In this document: positions 44,098 through 52,738 of the stretch, piece after piece
How positions within the stretch are numbered: position 1 is the first letter of the stretch
How the letters are laid out: each line of letters begins with the position of its first letter
Assembly: GCA_964406095.1 (NCBI GenBank)
Contig: CAYOQJ010000097.1
Coordinates: 1 to 60,155, forward strand
Direction of reading: 5' to 3'
Length of the DNA stretch: 60,155 bases
From: M55B167 sp964406095
GTDB lineage: Bacteria > Verrucomicrobiota > Kiritimatiellia > RFP12 > UBA1067
Translations under genes and position numbers: made by a program
Notes under the pieces: generated by a model
Told to the model about the DNA's origin: nothing
The model's database searches: none
What the model saw: only the letters and a program-made list of their open reading frames with translations

Positions 44098-45492
44098 ATG
44101 ACACAAAAACACGCATCTTTATGTCTCTGTATGCTTCTGTGCGCCTTTGCCGCCGCTGCCGATGCGGCGGCCAGACCGAACATTCTCTTCATCGCCATCG
44201 ACGATCTGCGTCCGGAACTGGGCTGCTACGGCAGTGAGCAGGTCAAGACGCCGAACATCGACAGGCTGGCGGCGCAGGGGATGCTCTTGTCCCGCGTCTA
44301 CTGTCAGGTCCCGGTCTGCGGCGCTTCGCGCGCGAGCCTGATGACCGGCATCCTGCCGACCTCGAAGCGGTTTGTCAACTATAACACCTATGCGCAAAAA
44401 GACGCTCCGGACGCGGTCACTCTGCCCGAGCTATTTAAGCGTACGGGATACACGGCTCTCTCCAACGGCAAGGTGTTTCACCACAGGGATGACTGCGAGG
44501 ACCGGAGCTGGAGTGAACCCGCCTGGAGTGCGGGAGCCTATGATGAGAGCCACGATCCGGAGACCATCCGTCATAAATCGAAGCGGGGGCGCGGCCGTTT
44601 CTACGAGGCTCCGGATGTGGCGGACGACGCCTATCCCGACGGGCGCGTCGCTCGCAAGACTGTCTCGGATCTCCAGCGCCTCAAACACTCCGGCAAACCG
44701 TTCTTTCTTGCCTGCGGCTTCACGCGGCCCCATCTGCCCTTCTACGCGCCGAAGCGGTACTGGGATCTCTACGGGCGCGACACGGTTCAGATTGCCGGCA
44801 ACCGCAGCCGCCCTGAGAGCGCACCCGGTGAGCTGAAGGGCAGCGGCGAGTTCCGCTCCTATCACCTCGCGGATCTTGATGAAAACTCCGATGAATTTCA
44901 CCGCGTGATGCGCCACGGCTACCTGGCCTGCGTCAGTTATGTGGACCAACTGGTCGGCGAGCTCCTCGGCGAGCTCGACCGGCTGGGGCTGGCGGAGAGC
45001 ACCGTTGTCGTGCTCTGGGGCGACCACGGCTGGCATCTCGGCGAGCATAACTTCTGGGGCAAGCACAACACCATGCATCTCTCCACCCGTGTGCCGCTGA
45101 TCGTGCGGGTGCCCGGCAGGCAGGGGGGGAGCAGCGCGGCGCTTGTTGAAACATCCGACATTTTTCCGACATTGTGTTCGCTGGCGGGGATCGCGGTGCC
45201 GGCAACGGTGCAGGGGCGCAGTTTCGAGGTGCTGCTTGATCGCCCCGGCGAACCCTTCCGGGAGGTCGCCTACAGTCGCTTTGCAGCGGGGGATGCGGTC
45301 ATCACAGAGCGGTTTAACTATACGAGCTATGGCGGCGGTAAAGCCGAGATGTTCTACGACCTGGAGAAAGATCCGGCGGAAAACCGAAATGTTGCGGACA
45401 ATCCCGAGTACAGGGAGGTCGTCGCGAAGATGCGGAAACTTCTGGCCCGGCGTCAGCAGGAGGCCGCCGCCGCCACGATCGGCAAGCAATAG
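44098..45492 (+). CDS. Secreted sulfatase, iduronate-2-sulfatase/choline-sulfatase-like
   Basis: A 464-residue sulfatase with a signal peptide (LCLCMLLCAFAAAADAAA). It has FIAIDDLRPELGCYG (metal-binding DD at 35-36) and the modification motif CGASR (C74), a CxAxR type. GDHGWHLGEHNFWGKHN and the C-terminal EMFYDLEKDPAENRNVADN resemble the iduronate-2-sulfatase group (S1_7). The true substrate is unknown. The ATG at 44098 fits the signal peptide best; an upstream ATG at 44053 is possible. It follows the regulator and ends the glycan locus. Confidence 0.92.
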   Translation: MTQKHASLCLCMLLCAFAAAADAAARPNILFIAIDDLRPELGCYGSEQVKTPNIDRLAAQGMLLSRVYCQVPVCGASRASLMTGILPTSKRFVNYNTYAQKDAPDAVTLPELFKRTGYTALSNGKVFHHRDDCEDRSWSEPAWSAGAYDESHDPETIRHKSKRGRGRFYEAPDVADDAYPDGRVARKTVSDLQRLKHSGKPFFLACGFTRPHLPFYAPKRYWDLYGRDTVQIAGNRSRPESAPGELKGSGEFRSYHLADLDENSDEFHRVMRHGYLACVSYVDQLVGELLGELDRLGLAESTVVVLWGDHGWHLGEHNFWGKHNTMHLSTRVPLIVRVPGRQGGSSAALVETSDIFPTLCSLAGIAVPATVQGRSFEVLLDRPGEPFREVAYSRFAAGDAVITERFNYTSYGGGKAEMFYDLEKDPAENRNVADNPEYREVVAKMRKLLARRQQEAAAATIGKQ

Positions 45493-45503
45493 ACTAAAGT
45501 AGC

Positions 45504-45520
45504 ACAGCCGTCCCGGCTGT
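45504..45520. repeat. Short hairpin after the second sulfatase
   Basis: ACAGCCG-TCC-CGGCTGT forms a 7-bp stem 12 bases after the stop codon. No T-tract follows, so it is not a typical rho-independent terminator. It may be a processing or repeat element. The next 120 bases, up to the right 205-bp repeat, show no gene. Confidence 0.4.
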
Positions 45521-45640
45521 ATTGAGAGGCGGTCATCTGTTCCATAAAATAAAAATGCGACAGGAAATATTTTATGAAACAGTCGCGAAAAAAACGTTAT
45601 TATGCTGATCGGGCTCGCTGTTATTCTGTTGGCTTCGTAC

Positions 45641-45845
45641 AAGCTCGGGGTCATCCATAGAGCAAAGATTAGCGGTTGCCGCTGTGATCGGATTGCTTTT
45701 AACATTCGAGGTGCTTGCAAAACCCCACACGGAAACGGCCGGGATGGCACCCGGCCCTCCCTAACCAATGCGGGCAGAGCCCGCCTGTCTGCGTGCCTGC
45801 CTGAGCGAGTACGCTCGCAGACAGGCGGACGCACAGGTGGGCAAC
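45641..45845 (+). repeat. 205-bp direct repeat, right copy
   Basis: Matches 29910-30114 at a constant offset of 15,731 bases with four mismatches, including the same cruciform arms near its right end. Immediately to its right begins the coding sequence of an AraC-family HTH domain, and an ATG at 45768 inside the repeat is in frame with it. The left copy leads into unrelated TG-rich DNA, so the repeat edge is a recombination or insertion boundary. Confidence 0.93.
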
Positions 45846-46223
45846 TGGCTGGCGGGCGTATTGCCGCCGCTGGATGCGCTGCTCTGTTGGCATCTCGAGA
45901 CGCACGCCAGATTCACGACGGTCTTCAGCCTCGTGGAGCAGAAGCTGGGAGCGGATTTGAGGATTTCGGAACTGGCCAAAGCGCACGGCACGAGTCTGCA
46001 CGCCTTTTCCATGGCTTTTTCGAACAATACGCAGATGTCGCCCAAGGAATACCTGAACCGCCGCCTGAACCAGGAGGCGATCCAACTGGTGACTGGCACC
46101 GACCTTAAAATCAAGGAAATCGCGGACCGTCTCCGTTTCACCGATGAGTTCTATTTCAGCCGCTTCTTTCAGAAGCTTAACGGTGTCTCACCCTCACGTT
46201 ATCGTAACCGCTTTTACGCCTAG
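45768..46223 (+). pseudogene. 5'-truncated AraC-family regulator joined to the repeat
   Basis: The open frame encodes 151 residues. The last about 105 form an intact AraC double HTH (ISELAKAHGTSLHAFSMAF, then IKEIADRLRFTDEFYFSRFFQKLNGVSPSRYR). The first 26 residues, including the ATG, are read from the 205-bp repeat and are low-complexity (Ala/Arg/Cys-rich). The usual N-terminal cupin or sensing domain is gone. It is probably a remnant, but an HTH-only protein could still be made and bind DNA. Confidence 0.65.
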
Positions 46224-46292
46224 CCGACTCCTTGCATATCTCAGGCTTGCTGTCCTGATCAAAGTGCCTTAAGCCCCAGGGGCATCCGAATC

Positions 46293-46358
46293 TCTCACAG
46301 AGCCACAGAGAGCACAGAGTTTATAGAAATTCTCTGTGTACTCTGTGGCTCTGTGAGA
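46293..46358. repeat. Large imperfect hairpin at the right border of the island
   Basis: Arms 46293-46319 and 46332-46358 (27 bases each, two mismatches) carry CAGAGCCACAGAGAG and its complement around a 12-base AT-rich loop. The motif TTGTTTTTTATTG follows on the right and recurs near 30200 beside the left repeat. It could terminate the leftward-reading hydrogenase operon, or be a dispersed non-coding repeat. Nothing else is seen in 46224-46402. Confidence 0.6.
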
Positions 46359-46402
46359 AAGAAACAACTTGTTTTTTATTGCAGTTGTTGGTTCGTAAGG
46401 CA

Positions 46403-48190
46403 CTAACGCACTTCTTCAACCGTCTTTTTTTTGGCTTTGTAATGAGTATGCAGCAGATGGTGCGCTTTATCACCGAGTGGAACTCCCAGAAACTCGGCAT
46501 ACAGCTTTTGTATGTCTGGATTTTCATGTGATTTACGCAATTTTTTGCCTTCATCCTCCGCATAGATGCCTGCAATTCTTTTCAGGCGCACTGAGTCATC
46601 GGTGTAGCGCGGTTGACCGCCGCCGCCGATGCAACCGCCCGGACAGGTCATCACCTCGACAAAGTGATAGGGCGTTCCATGCAGTTTGATATACTCAAGC
46701 AGCTTACGTGTGTTGCCGAGACCATGGCAGACAGCCACTTTTAACTCAACCCCCTCAAGAAATTTCCAGTCCGCGAGGGTATCGGTTACCGTAAGAGAAG
46801 CGTGTTTAATGCCTTCAAGACCGGCCACTGGCTTAATGTGCAGGTTATCAACCGGCAGTTCTCTACCGGTGACAATTTCGTAAGCGGTACGCAACGCGGC
46901 TTCCATAACACCACCGGTGTTGGCAAAAATATCCGCCGCTCCGCTGGAGAGACCAAGCGGTGCATCCATCTGTTCATCCGGCAGGCTGTTGAAATCAAGA
47001 CTGGCCTCCTTGATCATGCGGGCCAACTCGCGGGTAGTCAGTACATAGTCGACATCCTGTACGCCGCTGTCGGTCATTTCGGGTCGTTGACACTCAAATT
47101 TCTTTGCGGTGCAGGGCATTACCGAAACCACCACCATGTTTTTCGGTTCAACTCCGATCTTTTGCGCATAATAACTCTTAGCAACCGCGCCGAACATCTG
47201 CTGAGGTGATTTACAGGTTGATATATTGGGCAGGAATTGCGGATAATAGAACTCGGCAAAGTTGATCCACCCCGGCGAGCAACTTGTAAACATCGGCAGA
47301 GCCACATCCTCTTTGTCCACCAGAGCCTTCTTCAGACGGGTAAGCAGCTCGTTACCCTCTTCCATAATTGTCAGGTCGGCGGTAAAGTTGGTGTCGAAAA
47401 CCGCATCAAAACCGAGACGGCGCAGTGCGGCGACCATCTGGCCTGTCACCCGGCTGCCTGGTTCCAGTCCGAACTCCTCACCCAATGCCGCCCGGATGGC
47501 TGGAGCGGTTTGTACAACAACATGCAAATCGGGATTTTCGATCGTCTTCCAGACATCATCGATGCTATTTTTTTCGACTATAGCCCCTACCGGACAAACT
47601 GCGGCACATTGACCGCACTGCACGCAGGCGACATCCTTGAGATCAAGTGCGAAGGCTGGCCCGATAATTGTGTCGAAACCGCGATCCTGCGGAAATAGAG
47701 CACCGACACCTTGAATTTCGTTGCAGACGGTCACACAGCGGCGGCATTTGATGCACTTGGCATTGTCACGCACCAAGGCGGGGGTTGAATCATCAAAATG
47801 CGCTCTGGCCTTGGCACCTTCATAGACCACATCACCGATACCCATCTCTTCAGCCAGTTTCCGCAATTCGCAATCGCTACCGCGTTCGCAGGTCTGACAG
47901 TTGCCGTCATGCTCTGAAAGCAACAACTCCACCACATTGCGCCTTGCCGAACGCGCCGCCCTGCTGTGTGTTTTAACCACCATACCTTCGGTTACCGGTG
48001 TTGAACAAGCGGCCATAAGGGTTTTAGCACCCTCAACTTCAACCACACACACCCTACAGGCACCGATTGGCTCGCGATTTTCCATATGGCAAAGCGTGGG
48101 TATTTGCACATTGATCTGACGGGCCGCTTCCAGAATTGTGGCTCCTTCGGGAACCTGTAACGGCTGATTGTTAATTTTCAGGTTAATCAT
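46403..48190 (-). CDS. [FeFe] hydrogenase catalytic subunit, NAD-linked (HydA/HndD-like)
   Basis: A 595-residue enzyme reducing protons to H2. N-terminal clusters: 2Fe-2S (C34, C45, C48, C62), His/Cys 4Fe-4S (H94, C98, C101, C107), and two ferredoxin 4Fe-4S (C146-C156, C189-C199). H-cluster motifs: L1 TSCSPGW (C304), L2 MPCTAKKFE (C360), L3 EVMTCPGGCIGGGGQP (C516, C520), then a small-subunit-like tail ending near HTHYK. In L1 the second Cys of the usual TSCCP is Ser305. It lies downstream of the NuoF-like and NuoE-like genes, forming a HydABC-type complex. The maturases HydEFG are not in the window. Confidence 0.93.
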   Translation of the reverse strand: MINLKINNQPLQVPEGATILEAARQINVQIPTLCHMENREPIGACRVCVVEVEGAKTLMAACSTPVTEGMVVKTHSRAARSARRNVVELLLSEHDGNCQTCERGSDCELRKLAEEMGIGDVVYEGAKARAHFDDSTPALVRDNAKCIKCRRCVTVCNEIQGVGALFPQDRGFDTIIGPAFALDLKDVACVQCGQCAAVCPVGAIVEKNSIDDVWKTIENPDLHVVVQTAPAIRAALGEEFGLEPGSRVTGQMVAALRRLGFDAVFDTNFTADLTIMEEGNELLTRLKKALVDKEDVALPMFTSCSPGWINFAEFYYPQFLPNISTCKSPQQMFGAVAKSYYAQKIGVEPKNMVVVSVMPCTAKKFECQRPEMTDSGVQDVDYVLTTRELARMIKEASLDFNSLPDEQMDAPLGLSSGAADIFANTGGVMEAALRTAYEIVTGRELPVDNLHIKPVAGLEGIKHASLTVTDTLADWKFLEGVELKVAVCHGLGNTRKLLEYIKLHGTPYHFVEVMTCPGGCIGGGGQPRYTDDSVRLKRIAGIYAEDEGKKLRKSHENPDIQKLYAEFLGVPLGDKAHHLLHTHYKAKKKTVEEVR

Positions 48191-48211
48191 CTTAGAATCT
48201 CCGCTTAAAAT

Positions 48212-51200
48212 CTATTCACATTCACATCCGCACGGTTGTTTGCCATAATCGCAACGCAAACATCTTCTGGCCTGCCGTATGGCGGCAGCCTCAGTCCAGG
48301 GCTGTTCCACCTCATTGAAATTATGACGTCGTTTCGCAACCGCAATGGTCGGCAGTTTCTCACGCGCATAATTGAGTGGGTCGGCATCGGGATCGAAGTG
48401 CACTCCGCGATCGCGGTAACCACGCCAGAAAGCGTGTTTGTTACCGGTCAAGTGAGCATCCATTGCCACCGCCGCTTTTTCACCGGCTCCGATGGCTTCC
48501 GCTACCGAAGAAGGACCGGTTACGGCGTCACCCCCGGCGAACAACCAAGGTATTGAGGTTGCACCGTTACGCGGGTCGGCTTTGACCCACCCTTTGTCGT
48601 CGAACTCCACGTCGATCCCGGAACATACCATATTACGGTCTAGAGACTGGCCTATCGCCATGATCACCTGATCCGCCTGCACGATTTCGTCCTCAACATC
48701 CTGATCATCCCGTGCTCGGCGTCGTCCGGAGCGATCGAACTCACCCAGCTTCATCGGTCGGCATTTCACTCCGCTCACCCTGCCGTTTTCAATTACAAAT
48801 TCCGCGGGATTAAGCAAGGTACGCAGTTTGACACCTTCAAGCAAAGCATCTTCAATCTCCTCCGCGTAGGCTGGCATTTGACCACGTGTGCGACGATAGA
48901 TAACCGTTACCTCTTCAGCACCCAGTCGCAACGCGGTGCGGGCTGCATCGATCGCCGCGTTACCGCCACCGATCACTGCAACCTTCTGTCCCACTGGCAC
49001 CGAACCGCGGATATTGTACTCACGCAAAAAGCTCATCGCTTCGGTCACACCGTCGGCATCATTGCCAGCAACCTGCAAGTCGACACCCTGAGGAGCACCG
49101 ACTGCCAGATAAACAAGTTCAAAACCACTCTCTTTCAGACTTTGAAGGGTGAAATCACGACCAAGACTCTGTCTGGTTCTGATATCAACACCGAGTTCTT
49201 CGATCAGGCGGATTTCTCGTGCCAGCTCCTCACGCGGCAACCGATAGGCTGGTATGGCCTGGACCAGCATCCCGCCGGGACGTGGCTCACTCTCAAAAAC
49301 AACCGGCTTGTAACCCAGTCGCGCCAGAAAATAGGCGCATGACAAGCCGGCCGGACCGGCTCCGACAATGGCGATCCGGCGACTTGCATTTTCAGTGTTT
49401 TCATGAACCTCCGGCACCTGCGGTGTAACCTCCTGATCCACCATGAACCGTTTGATTGCACGGATGGAAACCGGCGCATCAAGACTTGCCCGGCGACACT
49501 TATCCTCGCAAGTGTGGAAACAGACCCGCGCACAGACCGAGGCGAAAGGATTGCGTTCACGATGCAACTTGAGTGCCTCTTCGTAACGTTGGTCACCAAC
49601 CAGCGAGACGAAGCCCGGCACATCCACGCCGCATGGGCAGGCGCTCAGGCAGGGTGCTCGCACCAGTTCAGGACATACCCCTGCTGCGCAATGCTTGTCA
49701 ATGATATGTTGTTCATACTCTTTGCGGAAGTGGCGAATTGTGGAGAGAACCGGATTAGGTGCAGTTTGACCAAGTCCGCACAGTGAAGCCTTTTTAATGA
49801 ATTCACCCAGCTCGATCAACCGGTCGATATCCTCTATCTCGCCTTTACCGGTGCAGATTCGGTCGAGAATCTCGAGCATCCGACGTGTTCCAACACGACA
49901 GGGCACACACTTGCCGCAGCTTTCCTCCTGCACAAACTCAATGAAAAAGCGTGCCACATCCACCATACAGGTGTCTTCATCCATCACAATCAGACCGCCT
50001 GAACCGATTATTGCGCCCAATTCAGCCAGCGACTCATAATCCAGCGGCACATTGAGGTGTTCACGCGGAATACACCCTCCCGATGGTCCTCCGATCTGTG
50101 CCGCCTTATAGTTTTTACCGTTCGGAATGCCGCCGCCGATATCATAAACCAGCTCACCCAGAGAGGTGCCGATCGGCACCTCCACCAAACCGGTATTTTT
50201 CACAGCACCCGCCAGCGCGAAAACCTTGGTACCTTTGCTTTTCGCTGTGCCTAGTTCGGCATACCATTCGCCGCCTTTAAGAATTATCGCCGGCACATTG
50301 GCATAAGTTTCAACATTGTTAAGGACGGTAGGCTTACCCCATAAACCCTTGTGCGCGGGAAATGGCGGACGCGGACGCGGCTCACCGCGTTTACCTTCGA
50401 TAGAAGCTATCAACGCGGTTTCCTCACCGCAGACAAACGCGCCGGAGCCCATACGTATCTCCAGATCGAAGCAAAACTCACTGCCTAAAATCTTTTCACC
50501 CAGCAGACCACAGGCGCGTGCCTGTTCGATAGCTATGTTCAGACGTTCGACTGCCAACGGATACTCCGCCCGCACATACACATAACCCTGTCGGGCACCG
50601 ATGGCGTAAGCCGCCAGTGCCATTCCTTCGATCACAGCATGCGGGTCCCCCTCCAGTACTGAGCGATCCATATAAGCTCCGGGATCACCTTCATCCGCAT
50701 TACACAGCACGTAGCGTGTCTCAGAGGGACAATCCTTGGCGAACTTCCACTTGAGAAAGGTCGGGAAACCGGCCCCACCCCGGCCCCGTAATCCGGAAAG
50801 TTCCATCTCTTCTACAATCTGATCAGGCGACAGTTCACTGAGTGCCCGCGCCAATGCGGCATAGCCATCGCGCTCAATAGTCTCATGAATGCGCATTGGA
50901 TCAATCCAGCCACAGTTACGCAACACAATCCGGGTCTGACGTTTAAAGAAATCCATATCTTGCTGACGAGGTGTCGGCACCTTGCCGTCGGCTGAACTGG
51001 CAAGCAATCGTTCAACACGTTTACCGCCGATGATATGCGATTGAACGATCTCCGCTGCATCCTCCGCTTTAAGACTCTGATAAAAGGTGCGATCTTCGCC
51101 GATCAGTGCCACCGGGCCAGCCACGCATGGACCCATACAGCCGGTTTCCACAATCGCCACTTGTTCGGAGAGTCCCGCCTTTTCCAGCTCGTCACGCAGT

Positions 51201-51367
51201 GCGTCACGGAACTGCATGGCACCGGAGGCCAGACAACTGCCGCCAAAACAAACCAGAATCTGTTTTTTCTGCTGTTGTGCGGTGTTTTGAGTCTCGGCCT
51301 GCAGTTTTTCACGCAGAGCTGTTAAATCCGATGCCGTGCAAATTTTTGTCAACTTATTGTCGCTCAT
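48212..51367 (-). CDS. NuoF-like hydrogenase subunit fused to a GltD/NfnB-like FAD oxidoreductase
   Basis: A 1051-residue fusion. The first half is HydB/NuoF-like: a thioredoxin-like 2Fe-2S domain (CFGGSC, ETGCMGPC), the NADH/FMN domain (GRGGAGFPTFLKW near 190-205; GSGAFVCGEETAL), and the 4Fe-4S motif ESCGKCVPCR near 483. The second half resembles glutamate synthase beta/NfnB: a 4Fe-4S N-module (CLSACPCGVDVPG; CARVCFHTCEDKC), an FAD motif GAGPAGLSCAYFLARLG near 669, and a nucleotide motif GGGNAAIDAARTALRLGA near 804. It offers two pyridine-nucleotide sites in one subunit, perhaps NADH and NADPH, for electron bifurcation with the hydrogenase. Its start overlaps the NuoE-like gene (ATGA). Confidence 0.92.
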   Translation of the reverse strand: MSDNKLTKICTASDLTALREKLQAETQNTAQQQKKQILVCFGGSCLASGAMQFRDALRDELEKAGLSEQVAIVETGCMGPCVAGPVALIGEDRTFYQSLKAEDAAEIVQSHIIGGKRVERLLASSADGKVPTPRQQDMDFFKRQTRIVLRNCGWIDPMRIHETIERDGYAALARALSELSPDQIVEEMELSGLRGRGGAGFPTFLKWKFAKDCPSETRYVLCNADEGDPGAYMDRSVLEGDPHAVIEGMALAAYAIGARQGYVYVRAEYPLAVERLNIAIEQARACGLLGEKILGSEFCFDLEIRMGSGAFVCGEETALIASIEGKRGEPRPRPPFPAHKGLWGKPTVLNNVETYANVPAIILKGGEWYAELGTAKSKGTKVFALAGAVKNTGLVEVPIGTSLGELVYDIGGGIPNGKNYKAAQIGGPSGGCIPREHLNVPLDYESLAELGAIIGSGGLIVMDEDTCMVDVARFFIEFVQEESCGKCVPCRVGTRRMLEILDRICTGKGEIEDIDRLIELGEFIKKASLCGLGQTAPNPVLSTIRHFRKEYEQHIIDKHCAAGVCPELVRAPCLSACPCGVDVPGFVSLVGDQRYEEALKLHRERNPFASVCARVCFHTCEDKCRRASLDAPVSIRAIKRFMVDQEVTPQVPEVHENTENASRRIAIVGAGPAGLSCAYFLARLGYKPVVFESEPRPGGMLVQAIPAYRLPREELAREIRLIEELGVDIRTRQSLGRDFTLQSLKESGFELVYLAVGAPQGVDLQVAGNDADGVTEAMSFLREYNIRGSVPVGQKVAVIGGGNAAIDAARTALRLGAEEVTVIYRRTRGQMPAYAEEIEDALLEGVKLRTLLNPAEFVIENGRVSGVKCRPMKLGEFDRSGRRRARDDQDVEDEIVQADQVIMAIGQSLDRNMVCSGIDVEFDDKGWVKADPRNGATSIPWLFAGGDAVTGPSSVAEAIGAGEKAAVAMDAHLTGNKHAFWRGYRDRGVHFDPDADPLNYAREKLPTIAVAKRRHNFNEVEQPWTEAAAIRQARRCLRCDYGKQPCGCECE

Positions 51368-51924
51368 TGTGCATCCCCCTGTTCAGACTCATTGTCATCA
51401 GCTGAAACCTGCATCAGCAGCTCATTGATACGTGCGGGTTTAACTCTCTGATAGGTTTCGTCATTGACCATCACAACCGGCGCCATGCCGCAGGCTCCGA
51501 AACAGCGGCCCACTTCAAGCGAAAACAAACGGTCCTCGGTTGTTTCGCCCACATCGATCGAAAGTTTCTTTTTGAGAGCATCCAGCACCTCTTTGCCGCC
51601 GCGGACATAGCAGGCGGTTCCGAGACATACACGGATAAGATATTTTCCGCGCGGATTGCGCGTAAAAAAGGAGTAAAATGAGATGATGCCTGCCACCTCG
51701 CTGACGGTTTTACCAAAACCTTCGGCAATGCGGTTGACTACTGTATCAGGCAGATATCCAAAGAGCGACTGAGCTATCTGAAGTGCCGGAATCAATCCCC
51801 CCGCTTTGTCGCGATACTCCGCTATCACCTCATCCAACCGAGATATCTGTTCAGCTTCTGTGGGCGGTTCCGAACAAGAACATGCACATGCGCAGCCACC
51901 CGCGTTTGAATCATCAATCGACAT
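51364..51924 (-). CDS. NuoE-like 2Fe-2S subunit of the hydrogenase (HydC-type)
   Basis: A 186-residue thioredoxin-like ferredoxin subunit with 2Fe-2S ligands C100 and C105 (CLGTAC) and C141 and C145 (CFGAC). PALQIAQSLFGYLP and VAGIISFYSFF match the NuoE helical region. The N-terminal GGCACACSCSEPP adds four cysteines not usual in the family. It is the first gene of the hydrogenase operon and overlaps the NuoF-like fusion by four bases. It would pass electrons between the flavin site and the hydrogenase clusters. Confidence 0.93.
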   Translation of the reverse strand: MSIDDSNAGGCACACSCSEPPTEAEQISRLDEVIAEYRDKAGGLIPALQIAQSLFGYLPDTVVNRIAEGFGKTVSEVAGIISFYSFFTRNPRGKYLIRVCLGTACYVRGGKEVLDALKKKLSIDVGETTEDRLFSLEVGRCFGACGMAPVVMVNDETYQRVKPARINELLMQVSADDNESEQGDAQ

Positions 51925-52036
51925 TTATACCTCCTGAAGAAGCACAAAGATGCTTCAGGTTTATGAGTTGGTGTCCAGCATCAAAACATAATCGATGCCG
52001 TAACGGGAGAATCAGTACTTAAAAACCGCAGTTCTC

Positions 52037-52486
52037 TCAAAGCGAACCTTGGATGTACTTCTCAAGATTCTGAATAAGAAACTCTTCTTCCGAGGCAACA
52101 TGTTTAACCAGGTCACCGCTGGAAATCACGCCGAGAATCGAACCCTTGTCATCAATCACCGGCAGGTGCCTGAACCGTTTTTCGGTCATCAGGGCCATAC
52201 ATTCATCGACCGTGTTATCCGGTGAAACGTAAATGACCTTTTTAGTCATCACCTCACTCACCTTGACATCCATCGAACGACGCCCCTCCAGCACCACTTT
52301 GCGAAAACAATCACGTTCAGAAAAAATTCCGATAAGTTGCTCATTATCATCAAGTACCAGCAGAGAGCCAACGGCCTTCTCATCCATCAGCTTGACTGCA
52401 TTGTACACACTCTCATCCGGTGTAATCTTAAAAATTTCGCTTCCTTTTCTTGACAACAGTTGACTTACCGGTGTATTCATCTTCAT
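52037..52486 (-). CDS. CBS-domain pair protein
   Basis: A 149-residue cytoplasmic protein made of two CBS domains: ITPDESVYNAVKLMDEKAVGSLLVLDD...GIFSERDCFRKV, and VSPDNTVDECMALMTEKRFRHLPVIDD...GVISSGDLVKHV. Such pairs bind adenosyl nucleotides and sense energy state. AAGGA precedes the ATG by 8 bases. It lies 113 bases upstream... on the opposite flank of the hydrogenase operon from HydA and reads in the same direction, so a link to redox or energy control is possible but unproven. Confidence 0.88.
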   Translation of the reverse strand: MKMNTPVSQLLSRKGSEIFKITPDESVYNAVKLMDEKAVGSLLVLDDNEQLIGIFSERDCFRKVVLEGRRSMDVKVSEVMTKKVIYVSPDNTVDECMALMTEKRFRHLPVIDDKGSILGVISSGDLVKHVASEEEFLIQNLEKYIQGSL

Positions 52487-52738
52487 AAGTAGTTTCCTTG
52501 TATCATTTTCCCATAACTATTGCATGATCACATTATCACACAAATATTACCAGTTTCGAGATAGGGTAGAAAGGCATATCCGGATAGTCAAGCAGATAAA
52601 TAAAAAAAAATTCAAAACTCAGCACAACGACCTTGTCAGACCCGTTGCTACGCTATGCCGGGTGGTGCTCCGGCAACTCCGGTTTCATGCCGAATCTGCG
52701 AGGTGGAACACCGGTGATTCCATCCCGCCGCCGATTTT

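Larger units (their letters stand above)
28860..46235. other. GC-rich accessory island carrying a sulfated-glycan locus
   Basis: From about 28.87 to 46.23 kb the DNA is visibly more GC-rich than both flanks, coding switches mainly to the plus strand, and spurious long antisense frames become common. The island holds a toxin-like pair, a broken nuclease gene, glycan-degradation genes and regulators. Two 205-bp direct repeats bound most of it (29910-30114 and 45641-45845). No integrase, transposase or tRNA end is seen, so the mechanism of acquisition is unknown. Borders are approximate. Confidence 0.6.

Noticed and set aside
44431..45834. 467-codon minus-strand open frame over the second sulfatase and the repeat
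   Set aside because: Antisense to a clear sulfatase and runs through the non-coding 205-bp repeat.
28860..46235. Integrase, transposase or tRNA attachment site for the island
   Set aside because: Looked for on both strands; no such gene or tRNA end was recognised, so the island is described by composition and repeats only.
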